Positions 50,255 through 61,204 of a DNA stretch of 64,000 nt are shown piece by piece; position 1 is the first letter of the stretch; every line of letters starts with the position of its first letter. The stretch is from positions 2,108,001-2,172,000 of the forward strand of contig NZ_CP106798.1 of assembly GCF_025642155.1 (NCBI RefSeq), in the 5' to 3' direction. The translations under genes and the position numbers were made by a program. Under the pieces are notes generated by a model that saw nothing but the letters and a program-made list of their open reading frames with translations, was not told where the DNA came from and ran no database searches. The stretch is from Streptomyces sp. HUAS 15-9 (GTDB taxonomy: Bacteria > Actinomycetota > Actinomycetes > Streptomycetales > Streptomycetaceae).

Positions 50255-51015
50255 GCGACCGTCCCGCTCCCGACCGCCCCGTTCCTCTGCTGCGTGCCGA
50301 GGGCCTGGTCAAGACCCACTACGGCGAGGGCGCGCCCGCGCATGCCGTGCGCGGTGTCGATCTTCGCGTGACGCACGGCGAGTTCGTGGCCGTCACGGGC
50401 CCCTCGGGCGCCGGGAAGTCGACGCTGCTGCATCTGCTCGGCGGGCTGCAGCGGCCGGACGCCGGCAGCCTCTGGCTGGACGGCGAGCGCACCGACGCCT
50501 ACAGCGAGGCGCGCTGGGCCGTGGAGCGCAGGAAGCGCATCGGGATCGTCTTCCAGTTCTTCAACCTCGTCTCCAACCTGTCGGTCGCCGACAACGTCGA
50601 ACTGCCGGCCCTGCTGGCCGGCGTCACCCCGAAGCGGGCCCGGGCCGAGCGCGAGGAGCTGCTGGCCGAGCTGGGCCTGGAGGGCAAGGAGCGCAGCATG
50701 CCCGGTGAGCTGTCCGGCGGTGAGCAGCAGCGGGTCGCGCTGGCCCGGGCGCTGGTCAACCATCCGCCGCTGCTGCTCGCGGACGAGCCCGCGGGCAGCC
50801 TCGACAGCAAGGGCACCCGTGAGGTCATGCGGCTGCTCTCGCGCTTCCACGGGCGTGGCCAGAGCATCGTGCTGGTCACCCATGACGCCCGACTGGCCAG
50901 CGCCGCGGACCGGGTGATCAGCTTCTTCGACGGCCGGATCGCCGACGACGCCGCACTGGACGGCACACCGACCCGGGGTGCCGGGATCTCGGGTGTGCTG
51001 GAGCTGAAGGACTGA
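50251..51015 (+). CDS. MacB/LolD-type ABC ATPase
   Basis: 254 residues from GTG 50251. Walker A TGPSGAGKST, Q-loop FQFFNLVSNLSVADN, signature LSGGEQQRVALARAL and Walker B LLLADEPAGSLDS mark the LolD/MacB/SalX group that works with FtsX permeases. It pairs with the permease 66 bp downstream. Such systems move lipids or peptides or sense antibiotics rather than importing solutes. Confidence 0.92.
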   Translation: MSDRPAPDRPVPLLRAEGLVKTHYGEGAPAHAVRGVDLRVTHGEFVAVTGPSGAGKSTLLHLLGGLQRPDAGSLWLDGERTDAYSEARWAVERRKRIGIVFQFFNLVSNLSVADNVELPALLAGVTPKRARAEREELLAELGLEGKERSMPGELSGGEQQRVALARALVNHPPLLLADEPAGSLDSKGTREVMRLLSRFHGRGQSIVLVTHDARLASAADRVISFFDGRIADDAALDGTPTRGAGISGVLELKD

Positions 51016-51081
51016 CTGCGGTGTACGACGAGAAGTCGCGGGCGAGCCGGTCCGCCCGGCGCGGGCCGGGAGGCTGAGCCG

Positions 51082-53364
51082 GTGCGGGCCACCTTGCGCT
51101 GGGCGCACTCGGATCTGCGCACGCACCGCGGTGAGGCGCTGTTCATGGTGCTCGCCACCGCCGGCATCGTCGCCTCGCTGCTGCTGGCCACGGCGCTGTT
51201 CGGGTACGCGACCAACCCCTGGCAGCGGATCTTCAACCAGGCCCGCGGCGCGCATGTGTGGATCCATGCCTCGCAGTCCGCCGACACGGCCAGGCTGGCC
51301 CGGCTGGACGGGGTCGCGACCGTCGCCGGGCCCTATGCCACGGAGTCCGTCACCGTCTCCTCGCGCGGCACCCGCGCCTCCGTCGAACTGCGCTCCACGC
51401 CCGAGCGGCTCGCCGTGGACCGTCCGCTGCTCACCTCCGGCCACTGGCTGCGGCCCTCGGACCCGAACGGGGTGGTGCTGGAGAGCAGGCTCGCCCGGGC
51501 CCTGCTGGCGGAGCCCGGCGACACACTGAGCCTGCCCGGCACGGCCCGGTCCCTGACCGTCGTGGGCATCGCGGACAGCCCCGAACCCCGCTACAGCCCA
51601 GGCGAGCAGCCGGGGCTCGTATGGGCGCCGCCGGGCGCCGTGCGCGATCCGGGCGTCCAGGTCGTCGGGCTGCGGCTGACCGACCCCGACGACACGGACT
51701 ACGCCGTCCAGCGGGCGGTCACCGTGCTGGGCTCCGGCGCGGTCGGCGAGGTCTCCACCTGGCAGCAGGCGCGGGCCGAGGCCCAGGGCGACAGCCGGCT
51801 CTTCGGCCAGGTGCTGGGGCTGTTCGGGCTCGGCGCGCTGGCCGCGGCGGGGTTCGCGGTGCACGGTGCGATCGGCACCCGGATCCGGGGCCATCTGCGG
51901 GACATCTCGGTGCTCAAGGCGATCGGTCTCACGCCCGGCCAGGTCGTACGGATCTTTCTGCTCCAGCACGTCGCGTACGCCGTCGTCGGCGCCGTGGCCG
52001 CGGGGGCGCTGATCCAGGGGCTGGGCAGCCGGATCCCCGGGCGACTCGGCGACGCGGTGGGGGTGTGGCAGGGGCTGCCGGGGCAGACCGTGGCCCTGTT
52101 CGCGGTGCCCGTCGGCGCGGTCCTGTTCATCGGGCTGACCACCGGGCTCGCGGCCTGGCGGGCCGGGCGGGTGTCGCCGGTGCCGGTGCAGCGGCCCGCG
52201 CCCCAGTCCGGTGGACGGCTGACCGGGGTGGCCCGGCGCGCCCTCGGACTGCGGCTGCCGCCCGCGCTGGTCCTGGGCTGTCACAAGGTGTTCACCGGGC
52301 GCCGCCGGTCGCTGGCCACGGTGGGCCGGCTGGCGCTGCCACTGCTGCTGATCGTGGTGGCGCTGAGCGCGTGGACCACCATCGACCGGTTCCACAGCAG
52401 CCCCGAGCGGATGGGGCTGCCCGCGGCGCTCACCGTCCGGGCCGACGGCTCCCTGAGCGACGGGGACGCCCGCGCCCTGATGACCGCCGACCGCCGGGTC
52501 GCCGCCGCCTATCCCGGTGTCGAGGTCCCCGCCCTGGTGCCCGGCCAGACCGCCACGATCGCCCTGCGGGGCCTCGGCACCCGCAAGGACCCGTACCCCT
52601 ACGCGCTCGCCGAGGGCCGTCGCGCGAGCGGGCCGGACGAAGCCGTGGCGGGGCAAGGGCTCCTCAAGCTGCTGGACGTGCGCGTCGGCGACTGGGTGCG
52701 GATGACCGTGGGCGACCGGCCGCAGATCCTGCACATCGTGGGCCGCAGCATCGAGCCGGAGAACGCCGGCCGGGTCGTCTCCACCTCGCTGGACACCCTG
52801 CGCGAGAACGATCCTCAGCTGGTCCCGACCCTGTACCAGCTGCGGCTGCGGGCGGGCGCCGACCCGCACCGGGTCGCGGCCGAGCTGGCCACGGCCGGCC
52901 ACGGGCACCTGGACGTGCACGCCGTGCCGAACCCCGCCGACGGGCTGTCCCCGCTGCGCGGAGTCGTCGCCGGGCTGGTGGCCGTGCTCGCCCTCATCGG
53001 GGCCGTAGAGCTGCTCACCGCGATCGGCGGGACCGTCCGCGAGAGCGAGCGGGACCTGCTGGCGCTCAAGGCGATCGGCATGTCCCCGCGGCAGATCACC
53101 GCGATCACGGTGACGGCGACGAGCTGCACGGCCCTGGCCGCGGTCCTGACCGCCACGACACTGGGCCTGCCCCTGGCCCGCCGACTGATCGACGCCCAGG
53201 GCAGCGCCAGCGGCATCGGCGCCGGAATCGCCCAGTCCCCCTCCCTCGCCCTCCTCACCACACTGAGCGCGGCAGCGGTCCTGGGCGCCGCGGCCCTCTC
53301 GGCCCTACCCGCGGCCCGAGCAGCGCACCACCGACTGGCAGACACACTGAGCGCGGCGGCCTGA
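51082..53364 (+). CDS. FtsX-like ABC permease (duplicated type)
   Basis: 760 residues from GTG 51082 (GGGAGG 9 nt upstream). Two halves: an N-terminal helix, an extracellular MacB-core-like region (about 60-215), an FtsX domain (HLRDISVLKAIGLTPGQVVRIFLL), then a second extracellular region and FtsX domain (RDLLALKAIGMSPRQITAITV) with about ten helices in total. Partner of the preceding ATPase under PadR control. A decayed copy of its last codons lies downstream. Confidence 0.88.
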   Translation: MRATLRWAHSDLRTHRGEALFMVLATAGIVASLLLATALFGYATNPWQRIFNQARGAHVWIHASQSADTARLARLDGVATVAGPYATESVTVSSRGTRASVELRSTPERLAVDRPLLTSGHWLRPSDPNGVVLESRLARALLAEPGDTLSLPGTARSLTVVGIADSPEPRYSPGEQPGLVWAPPGAVRDPGVQVVGLRLTDPDDTDYAVQRAVTVLGSGAVGEVSTWQQARAEAQGDSRLFGQVLGLFGLGALAAAGFAVHGAIGTRIRGHLRDISVLKAIGLTPGQVVRIFLLQHVAYAVVGAVAAGALIQGLGSRIPGRLGDAVGVWQGLPGQTVALFAVPVGAVLFIGLTTGLAAWRAGRVSPVPVQRPAPQSGGRLTGVARRALGLRLPPALVLGCHKVFTGRRRSLATVGRLALPLLLIVVALSAWTTIDRFHSSPERMGLPAALTVRADGSLSDGDARALMTADRRVAAAYPGVEVPALVPGQTATIALRGLGTRKDPYPYALAEGRRASGPDEAVAGQGLLKLLDVRVGDWVRMTVGDRPQILHIVGRSIEPENAGRVVSTSLDTLRENDPQLVPTLYQLRLRAGADPHRVAAELATAGHGHLDVHAVPNPADGLSPLRGVVAGLVAVLALIGAVELLTAIGGTVRESERDLLALKAIGMSPRQITAITVTATSCTALAAVLTATTLGLPLARRLIDAQGSASGIGAGIAQSPSLALLTTLSAAAVLGAAALSALPAARAAHHRLADTLSAAA

Positions 53365-53398
53365 CCAGACGCCCGGTCCGCGGCCGCGGCCGACCACG

Positions 53399-53735
53399 AT
53401 CTGCCCGGGCATCGCCCATTCCCCCGACCTGCTGCCCGCACGTGCCGCGGCAGCGGCACGCCGACACGTGTGTCCAGCAGTGGGCGCCGGGGCTCGCGCC
53501 GCCCCACCCGCCGCCCAGCGGCACACGCCAGACACCAGCCGACCCCGCGCCGCCCTGGGGCCCACCCGGCGCACCCCGACTCATCGACACCCAGGGCAGC
53601 GCCAGCGACATAGGCGTCGGATTCGACCGGTCCCCGGCCCCCTGACCACGCTCGCCGCGGCAGCGGTGGGCGCCGACGTGCTCTCAGCCCTCCCTGCGCT
53701 CAGGGCCGACCGTGATCCGCCCCGGCACCGCCCTC
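53399..53735 (+). pseudogene. Decayed duplication of the FtsX permease 3' end
   Basis: 53576-53710 repeats 53186-53310 at DNA and protein level: RLIDTQGSASDIGVGFDRSP versus RLIDAQGSASGIGAGIAQSP, then in another frame PLTTLAAAAVGADVLSALPA versus LLTTLSAAAVLGAAALSALPA. A frameshift and a stop interrupt it. A second scrap near 53410 (GIAHSPDLL versus GIAQSPSLALL) suggests two rounds. No ribosome site. It fills most of the 413-bp gap between convergent genes. Confidence 0.7.
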
Positions 53736-53777
53736 GTGCTGCCCCAGGCGCGTCGGGGCAGCACTCGCGGTCTCGGG

Positions 53778-55433
53778 TCAGGCGCGGCCTCGCAGTTGGC
53801 GGTACTTGGTGACCAGGGCCTTGGTGGACTCGTCCAGGCCCTCCACCTCGGCGCCGTCGGTGAGGGCGGGCTCGACGCGCTTGGCGAGGACCTTGCCGAG
53901 TTCCACGCCCCACTGGTCGAAGGAGTCGATGTTCCACACGGCGCCCTGGACGAACACCTTGTGTTCGTAGAGGGCGACGAGCTGGCCGAGGACCGACGGG
54001 GTCAGCTCGCGGGCGAGGACCGTGGTGGTCGGCCGGTTGCCCTTGAACGTCTTGTGCGGCACCAGCTCCTCGGGCACGCCCTCCGCCCGGACCTCGTCGG
54101 CAGTCTTGCCGAAGGCCAGCGCCTGGGTCTGGGCGAAGAAGTTGGCCATGAGCAGGTCGTGCTGGGCCTTGAGATCGCCGCCCAACTCGGCGACCGGCTC
54201 GGCGAAGCCGATGAAGTCCGCCGGGATCAGCTTCGTGCCCTGGTGGATGAGCTGGTAGTAGGCGTGCTGCCCATTGGTGCCGGGCGTGCCCCAGACCACC
54301 GGACCGGTCTGCCAGTCAACCTCCTGCCCGTCCCGCGCCACGTACTTGCCGTTGGACTCCATGTCCAGCTGCTGCAAGTAGGCGGTGAACCTGGACAGAT
54401 AGTGCGAGTACGGCAGCACTGCGTGCGACTGGGCGTCGTGGAAGTTGTCGTACCAGATGCCCAACAGGCCCATGAGCAGCGGCACGTTGGACTCGACTGG
54501 TGCGGTGCGGAAGTGTTCGTCGACGAGGTGGAAGCCGTCGAGCATCTCGCGGAACCGGTCCGGGCCGATGGCGATCATCAGGGACAGGCCGATCGCCGAG
54601 TCGTAGGAGTAACGGCCGCCGACCCAGTCCCAGAACTCGAACATGTTGGCCGTGTCGATGCCGAAGTCCGCGACCTTCTCGGCGTTCGTGGACAGGGCCA
54701 CGAAGTGCTTGGCGACCGCCTCCTGACCGGCCTTCAGCTCGGTGAGCAGCCAGTTGCGGGCGGAGGTCGCGTTGGTGATCGTCTCGATCGTGGTGAAGGT
54801 CTTGGAGGCGATGATGAACAGCGTCTCCGCCGCGTCCAGGTCGCGGGTGGCCTCGTGCAGGTCGGCACCGTCCACGTTCGACACGAAGCGGACCGTGAGG
54901 TCGCGGTCGGTGAAGCTGCGCAGCACCTCGTAGGCCATCGCCGGGCCCAGGTCGGAGCCGCCGATGCCGATGTTGATCACGTTCTTGATGCGCTTGCCGG
55001 TGTGCCCGGTCCAGGCGCCGGAGCGGACGCGGTTCGCGAAGTCGCTCATCTTGTCGAGCACGGCGTGCACCGCGGGGACGACGTTCTCCCCGTCGACCTC
55101 GATCACCGCGTCGCGCGGGGCGCGCAGCGCGGTGTGCAGCACCGCGCGGTTCTCGGTGACGTTGATCTTCTCCCCGCGGAACATGGCGTCCCGCAGTCCG
55201 AAGACGTCGGTCGCGGCGGCCAGCTCCCGCAGCAGCCGCAGCGTCTCGTCGTTGACCAGGTGCTTCGAATAGTCGATGTACAGGTCACCGACCTGGAGCG
55301 TGTACCCGGCGCCGCGTCCCGGATCGGCGGCGAACAGGTCCCGCAGATGTGTGTCGCCGAACTGTTCCCGGTGCTTGGCCAGAGCGGTCCACTCGGGCGT
55401 CTGGTTGAGCCTGGTACGGCCGTCTGCGTTCAT
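53778..55433 (-). CDS. pgi: Glucose-6-phosphate isomerase
   Basis: 551 residues from ATG 55433. PGI motifs are present: [86 protein letters not shown] and the C-terminal [21 protein letters not shown]. It interconverts glucose 6-phosphate and fructose 6-phosphate and so links zwf to glycolysis. Cytosolic dimer. Monocistronic; MFS gene upstream. Confidence 0.96.
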   Translation of the reverse strand: MNADGRTRLNQTPEWTALAKHREQFGDTHLRDLFAADPGRGAGYTLQVGDLYIDYSKHLVNDETLRLLRELAAATDVFGLRDAMFRGEKINVTENRAVLHTALRAPRDAVIEVDGENVVPAVHAVLDKMSDFANRVRSGAWTGHTGKRIKNVINIGIGGSDLGPAMAYEVLRSFTDRDLTVRFVSNVDGADLHEATRDLDAAETLFIIASKTFTTIETITNATSARNWLLTELKAGQEAVAKHFVALSTNAEKVADFGIDTANMFEFWDWVGGRYSYDSAIGLSLMIAIGPDRFREMLDGFHLVDEHFRTAPVESNVPLLMGLLGIWYDNFHDAQSHAVLPYSHYLSRFTAYLQQLDMESNGKYVARDGQEVDWQTGPVVWGTPGTNGQHAYYQLIHQGTKLIPADFIGFAEPVAELGGDLKAQHDLLMANFFAQTQALAFGKTADEVRAEGVPEELVPHKTFKGNRPTTTVLARELTPSVLGQLVALYEHKVFVQGAVWNIDSFDQWGVELGKVLAKRVEPALTDGAEVEGLDESTKALVTKYRQLRGRA

Positions 55434-55507
55434 TTCGGACTTCAGCCTTCTTTCCTGCAACCTGTCCTGGTGCGTACCTGCCCCGCTGCCGGTCCCAACC
55501 TAGTTGA

Positions 55508-56776
55508 TCAGCGGGTCATGTGAGCAGTTGTGGCGCCGTCCTCCGGGGCAACAACAGGTACGTCCGGCTTGCGTGCCGGTATCAACAAGGTGACCGCCAG
55601 GGCGAAGAGAACCGCGGCCAGCAGGGCCGGCGCGTTCAGTCCGTACGCGCCGGCCACGGCTCCGCCGAGAAGCGCGCCGACGGGGGCTCCGGAGGTGGAG
55701 GCCGTGCGGAAGGCCGAGGAGACGCGGCCCAGCATGGACGTGGGGCTGCGTTGCTGCATCAGCGTGACCTGGTTGACGTTCCAGACCATGCCCATCATGC
55801 CCAGCAGGAGTATGCCGGCGAGCAGGGCGGCCAGGTGCCGTACCGAGCCGATGAGCAGCAGCGACGCCGTCTGGACGGCGCCGGCCACCAGCAGGGCGCG
55901 GGCCCGCCCGGTGCGGCACGCGACGCGCTGGGCGACGAGACCGCCGACGAGGCTCCCGGCGGCGTACGCCGTCATGGCGGCGGCGTAGGCGCCGTCGCCT
56001 CCGGGCAGCCACCGCGTCACGTGCAGCACCAGGGTGGCGATCAGAGCGCCCATGCCGATGTTGCACAGCAGCGTGGCCAGGCAGATGGCCCGCAGCACCC
56101 GGTCGCGCCACAGTTCGCGCAGGCCCGCGGCGATCTCCGCGCGCAGGGTGCTGCCCGCCGGGCGCGGCTCCCGCCCCGGCGGCCGTATCCGCAGGGAGGC
56201 CACCAGGGCCGCGGCCACCAGATAGGTGCCCGCGTCGGCCACGAACGGCACGCACGCCCCGGCCGTCAGCAGCAGCGGCACGAACGGGCCCGCCAACAGG
56301 CCGCCGGCGAACTGCTGACCGGTCATCAGACGGGCGTTGGCCCCGCCCAGGGCCTCGCGGTCGACCAGGGAGGGCAGCAGGGCCGTGGACGCGTTGTCGA
56401 AGAGCGTCTGGAGGGTGGTCAGTGTGAAGGCGAGGGCGATCAGCAGGGGAACCGAGGCCTGCCCCAGACCCACGGCGAGGGCGAAACCGCCGACGAGCAC
56501 GCCCCGCACCGTGTCCACGGCCCACATCGCCCGCCGCTGGTCGACCCGGTCCGCCACGGCCCCGCCGAGCAGTCCGAACAGCAGCCAGGGCACATAGCCG
56601 CAGGCGGTGACGGAGGCGATGATCAGGGGTGCGTCGGTGATCCGCACGGCGAGCAGGGGCAGCGCGGACGTCCGTAAGGCGTCCCCGAAGCGGGAGACCA
56701 CGGCGGCGGTCCACAGCCGCCCGAATCCCCCGCGCCACGCGGGCGCGGTCCTGCCCGCCACGTCGACCGTCGTCAC
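55508..56776 (-). CDS. MFS transporter, drug-efflux type
   Basis: 422 residues from GTG 56776 (GGGGAG 3-5 nt upstream). Twelve predicted helices; the loop-2/3 motif GGAVADRVDQRRAM and the N-terminal FGRLWTAAVVSRFGDALRTSALPLL fit the MFS_3/TetV-like actinobacterial efflux group. Proton-driven export of an unknown compound. No adjacent regulator. Confidence 0.87.
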   Translation of the reverse strand: MTTVDVAGRTAPAWRGGFGRLWTAAVVSRFGDALRTSALPLLAVRITDAPLIIASVTACGYVPWLLFGLLGGAVADRVDQRRAMWAVDTVRGVLVGGFALAVGLGQASVPLLIALAFTLTTLQTLFDNASTALLPSLVDREALGGANARLMTGQQFAGGLLAGPFVPLLLTAGACVPFVADAGTYLVAAALVASLRIRPPGREPRPAGSTLRAEIAAGLRELWRDRVLRAICLATLLCNIGMGALIATLVLHVTRWLPGGDGAYAAAMTAYAAGSLVGGLVAQRVACRTGRARALLVAGAVQTASLLLIGSVRHLAALLAGILLLGMMGMVWNVNQVTLMQQRSPTSMLGRVSSAFRTASTSGAPVGALLGGAVAGAYGLNAPALLAAVLFALAVTLLIPARKPDVPVVAPEDGATTAHMTR

Positions 56777-56898
56777 GTCTCCCCCTCACGGTTCACCCAT
56801 GCACAACCGTAGGAGACGCCACTGACAATCGGTCGGCGGCCGGTGCTGCCGAAACGGCTCCGGCCCGGTACCCGTGGGCACCCGGCCGGTCACAACTT

Positions 56899-57234
56899 CT
56901 AGATCTCTCCGCGCAATTTGGCGAGCGCCTCCGCGAGGATCGCTTCACCGTCCGCGTCGCTGCGCCGCTCCCGTACATACGCGAGGTGCGTCTTGTACGG
57001 CTCGGTGCGCGGCGGGTCCGGCGGGTTGTCCCGGTCCTGACCGGCCGGGAAGCCACAGCGCGGGCAGTCCCAGGTCTCGGGAACCTGCGCGTCGCTGGCG
57101 AAGCTGGGCTGCGTCTCGTGCCCGTTGGAGCACCAGAAGGAGATGCGCAGACGCGGCGCGGACTCGCCGCGCTCGGCCTCGCCCATCGGCCCCGCCCCGA
57201 CCCGGCTTCCTCGGATCGCGTTGCCACTTGCCAC
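56899..57234 (-). CDS. RbpA-family RNA polymerase-binding protein (paralogue)
   Basis: 111 residues from GTG 57234 (GGGAG 7 nt upstream). RbpA layout: basic N-terminal GNAIRGSRVGAG, a zinc-like domain with Cys35 and His39 (FWCSNGHE) and Cys57-X2-Cys60 (WDCPRCGFPAG), then the sigma-interacting helix KTHLAYVRERRSDADGEAILAEAL. RbpA stabilises sigma-holoenzyme open complexes. The KTHLAYV stretch replaces the KTHWDML-type motif of the main RbpA, so this is probably the second Streptomyces paralogue with altered sigma preference. Confidence 0.85.
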   Translation of the reverse strand: MASGNAIRGSRVGAGPMGEAERGESAPRLRISFWCSNGHETQPSFASDAQVPETWDCPRCGFPAGQDRDNPPDPPRTEPYKTHLAYVRERRSDADGEAILAEALAKLRGEI

Positions 57235-57303
57235 GGTGTAACTCCCTGCGTGATGGTGCCGCGAAGCGAGTCGGCGTTTCGCTTCGTTGCGAGCGCCTCA
57301 GTC

Positions 57304-57415
57304 TACGTAAGGCCCAACGCGCGTCCAGTGATTGGAGTTACAGGCCCCATACCTAGACGCAAGCCCCATGATAGGCCGCGCTCAGGAGCGCGTACCGAAC
57401 ATGGGGCCTTACGTA
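57304..57415. repeat. Nested inverted repeats between secG and rbpA-like gene
   Basis: TACGTAAGGCCC (57304-57315) and its complement GGGCCTTACGTA (57404-57415) are 12-bp arms. Inside, CCCCATG (57364-57370) pairs with CATGGGG (57400-57406), and CGCGCTC-AG-GAGCGCG (57377-57392) forms an inner stem. The inner hairpin is a plausible secG terminator; the outer arms remain unexplained. Confidence 0.6.
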
Positions 57416-57461
57416 CGGAATGTGCGTGCTTGTGAGAAGCTGATCAGCTGCTCGGCCGTGT

Positions 57462-57698
57462 TCAGCTGCTCGTCTTCATGAGCAGGCCGAGCACGACGAT
57501 GCACGCGAACCAGAGCAGACCGACCACCAGCGTGATGCGGTCGAGGTTGCGCTCGGCGACCGAGGAGCCACCGACGGACGACTGCATACCGCCACCGAAC
57601 ATGTCGGAGAGGCCGCCGCCCTTCCCCTTGTGCATCAGCACCAGCAGCATCAGCAGCAGGCTGAAGACGATCAGGGCGATCGAGAACCCCAAAACCAC
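57462..57698 (-). CDS. secG: Preprotein translocase subunit SecG
   Basis: 78 residues from GTG 57698. Two membrane helices (LGFSIALIVFSLLLMLLVLMHKGKGGG and ITLVVGLLWFACIVVLGLLM) joined by the glycine-rich loop LSDMFGGGMQSSVGGSSVAERNLDR are diagnostic. It assists SecYE and SecA during export. The neighbours tpiA-pgk-gap are the usual context. Confidence 0.94.
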   Translation of the reverse strand: MVLGFSIALIVFSLLLMLLVLMHKGKGGGLSDMFGGGMQSSVGGSSVAERNLDRITLVVGLLWFACIVVLGLLMKTSS

Positions 57699-57806
57699 GG
57701 CTGGACCAACTTCCTCGGATTCGGATGGACGACGGGGGCCAGCAGATGTCCACCAGCCCCCGCAAGGGTACGACGAATCGTCGTTACCGCATACTCACAG
57801 GTCGCG

Positions 57807-58583
57807 TCACTGGTCGCGGAACCGCACGATCTTGACGAACTCGTCCGCGTCCAGCGAGGCTCCGCCGACCAGGGCGCCGTCGATGTCGGCCTGCGCCATG
57901 ATCTCGGCCACGTTTCCGGCCTTGACGGAGCCGCCGTACTGGATGCGGACCTTGTCGGCCAGCTCTTGCGTGTACAGCTCGGCGATCTTGCCGCGGATGG
58001 CGGCGCAGACCTCCTGGGCGTCCTCGGCGCCGCAGACCTTGCCGGTGCCGATGGCCCAGACGGGCTCGTAGGCGATCACGATGGTCTCGGCCTGCTCGGC
58101 CGGGAGGTCCTTCAGACCGCCCTCGACCTGCGCGAGCGTGTGACCGACGTGGTTGCCCGCCTCGCGGACCGGCAGCTCCTCGCCGACACACAGGATCGGG
58201 GTCAGGGCGTGCCGGAAAGCGGCCTTGACCTTGGCGTTCACCAGCTCGTCGGTCTCGTTGTGGTACTGGCGGCGCTCGGAGTGGCCGATGGCCACGTAGG
58301 TGCACTTCAGCTTGGCCAGCATCGGGCCCGAGATCTCGCCGGTGTAGGCGCCGGAGTCGTGCGCCGAGATGTCCTGGGCGCCGTACTTGATCTTGAGCTT
58401 GTCGCCGTCGACCAGGGTCTGCACGGAGCGCAGGTCGGTGAAGGGCGGCAGGACGGCGACCTCGACGGCCTCGTAGTCCTTGTCGGCCAGGGCGAAGGCG
58501 AGCTTCTGGACGTGCGCGATGGCCTCGAGGTGGTTGAGGTTCATCTTCCAGTTGCCCGCCATCAGCGGCGTGCGCGTGCTCAT
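57807..58583 (-). CDS. tpiA: Triosephosphate isomerase
   Basis: 258 residues from ATG 58583, with GGAGGACTG lying in the end of pgk. Lys13 in AGNWKMNLN, His in [10 protein letters not shown] and Glu in [13 protein letters not shown] are the catalytic residues; the phosphate-binding [11 protein letters not shown] and GALVGGASL are intact. It interconverts dihydroxyacetone phosphate and glyceraldehyde 3-phosphate. 5 bp after pgk. Confidence 0.97.
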   Translation of the reverse strand: MSTRTPLMAGNWKMNLNHLEAIAHVQKLAFALADKDYEAVEVAVLPPFTDLRSVQTLVDGDKLKIKYGAQDISAHDSGAYTGEISGPMLAKLKCTYVAIGHSERRQYHNETDELVNAKVKAAFRHALTPILCVGEELPVREAGNHVGHTLAQVEGGLKDLPAEQAETIVIAYEPVWAIGTGKVCGAEDAQEVCAAIRGKIAELYTQELADKVRIQYGGSVKAGNVAEIMAQADIDGALVGGASLDADEFVKIVRFRDQ

Positions 58584-58588
58584 GTAGG

Positions 58589-59800
58589 TCAGTCCTCCAG
58601 TGCGGCGAGGCCGGGGAGCGTCTTGCCCTCGAGGTATTCGAGGGAGGCGCCGCCACCGGTCGAGATGTGGCCGAATGCCTTCTCGTCGAAGCCGAGCGTA
58701 CGCACGGCCGCGGCGGAGTCGCCGCCGCCGACGACGGTGAAGCCCTTCGATCCGACGAGGGCCTGGGCGACCGCCTTGGTGCCCTCGGCGTAGTCGGGGT
58801 GCTCGAAGACGCCCATGGGACCGTTCCAGAAGACGGTCTCGGCGTCGGCGAGCTTCGCGGCGTACAGCTCGCGGGTCTTCGGGCCGATGTCCAGGCCCTC
58901 GTGGTCGGCGGGGATCTTGTCCGCGTCGACCACGGTGTTCTCGGTCGGAGCCTTGGCCTTCAGGTCCGGGAATTCCCGGGCGACCACGACGTCCACGGGA
59001 AGCAGCAGCTCGACGCCCTGCTTCTCAGCGCGCTCCATGTACTCGAGGACGGCCGGCACCTGGTCCTCCTGGAGGAGGGAGATGCCGACCTCGTAGCCCT
59101 TGGCCTTGAGGAAGGTGTAGGCCATGCCGCCGCCGATGAGGAGGCGGTCGGCCTTGGCGAGCAGCTCGTCGATGACGGCGAGCTTGTCGGAGACCTTGGC
59201 GCCGCCGAGCGCGACGACGTAGGGGCGCTTGACATCCTCGGTGAGCTTCTTGAGGACGCCGACCTCGGTGGCGATGAGGTAGCCGGCGTAGTGCGGCAGC
59301 CGGGCCGGGAGATCGTACACGGAGGCGTGCTTGCGGTGCACGGCACCGAAGCCGTCGCCGACGTAGACGTCCGCGAGGGCGGCCAGCTGGTCGGCGAAGG
59401 CGCCGCGCTCGGCGTCGTCCTTGGACGTCTCGCCGGCGTTGAAGCGCAGGTTCTCGATGACCGCGACCTGGCCGGGCTGCAGGCCGTTCACCACGTCGTG
59501 GGCGGCGGGGCCGACGGTGTCCTGGGCGAACGCGACCGGGGCGCCGAGGAGTTCACCGAGCCGCTCGGCGGCGGGCAGCAGCGAGAAGGCCGGGTCCGGG
59601 GCGCCCTTGGGGCGGCCCAGGTGCGAGGCGACGACCACCTTGGCGTCCGCGTCGGCGAGGGCCTTCACGGTGGGCAGGACGGCGCGGATACGGCCGTCGT
59701 CGGTGATCACGCCGTCGGCGAGCGGCACGTTGAGGTCGGCGCGGACGAAGACCCGCTTGCCGGCCACGCCTTCCGCGAGAAGTTCGTCGATGGTCTTCAT
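58589..59800 (-). CDS. pgk: Phosphoglycerate kinase
   Basis: 403 residues from ATG 59800 (AGGAG about 8 nt upstream). [62 protein letters not shown] and [15 protein letters not shown] mark the two Rossmann-like lobes. It makes ATP from 1,3-bisphosphoglycerate. Separated from gap by a terminator, so transcribed with tpiA from its own promoter. Confidence 0.97.
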   Translation of the reverse strand: MKTIDELLAEGVAGKRVFVRADLNVPLADGVITDDGRIRAVLPTVKALADADAKVVVASHLGRPKGAPDPAFSLLPAAERLGELLGAPVAFAQDTVGPAAHDVVNGLQPGQVAVIENLRFNAGETSKDDAERGAFADQLAALADVYVGDGFGAVHRKHASVYDLPARLPHYAGYLIATEVGVLKKLTEDVKRPYVVALGGAKVSDKLAVIDELLAKADRLLIGGGMAYTFLKAKGYEVGISLLQEDQVPAVLEYMERAEKQGVELLLPVDVVVAREFPDLKAKAPTENTVVDADKIPADHEGLDIGPKTRELYAAKLADAETVFWNGPMGVFEHPDYAEGTKAVAQALVGSKGFTVVGGGDSAAAVRTLGFDEKAFGHISTGGGASLEYLEGKTLPGLAALED

Positions 59801-59878
59801 GAGGGGACTCCTGAGGAGGGCTCTTGATCGTACGAGGGCTGGTCGACCGTACATAGAGGGTCGATCCGCACGTGCGTC

Positions 59879-59916
59879 AGGGCTCGGGCAGCGCGACGTT
59901 GCGCTGCCCGAGCCCT
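59879..59916 (-). terminator. Terminator of gap
   Basis: A perfect 16-bp inverted repeat (AGGGCTCGGGCAGCGC and its complement) with a 6-nt loop, 29 bp past the gap stop. Confidence 0.8.
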
Positions 59917-59945
59917 GCTGTCACATCAGGTGCCTGCTCTGCCGA

Positions 59946-61031
<1,086 letters not shown>

Positions 61032-61082
61032 CTACCTCCCTGAGGCCCCCGAGGTGACATCCAGATGCCTCATACGCGGCAG

Positions 61083-61118
61083 GGCGGTCCGTACCCGTCA
61101 GTAGGGGTACGGACCGCC
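61083..61118 (-). terminator. Terminator of carboxypeptidase gene
   Basis: A perfect 14-bp inverted repeat (GGCGGTCCGTACCC and its complement, 8-nt loop), about 87 bp beyond the stop. Confidence 0.7.
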
Positions 61119-61204
61119 ATTCTTCGGGGGGCCGATCGCCCCGCCATGTCAGGAAATGACGGTGCCTCTCAGCGGTGTTGTCACTCGTTCGTGAGCGGGT
61201 CGGC

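Noticed and set aside
49939..52920. 993-residue minus-strand ORF
   Set aside because: Antisense shadow of the PadR/ABC operon caused by high third-position GC.
57364..57406. 6S/6C-type structured RNA
   Set aside because: The hairpin lacks the C-rich loops of 6C RNA and is better explained as a terminator, though the outer arms are flagged separately.
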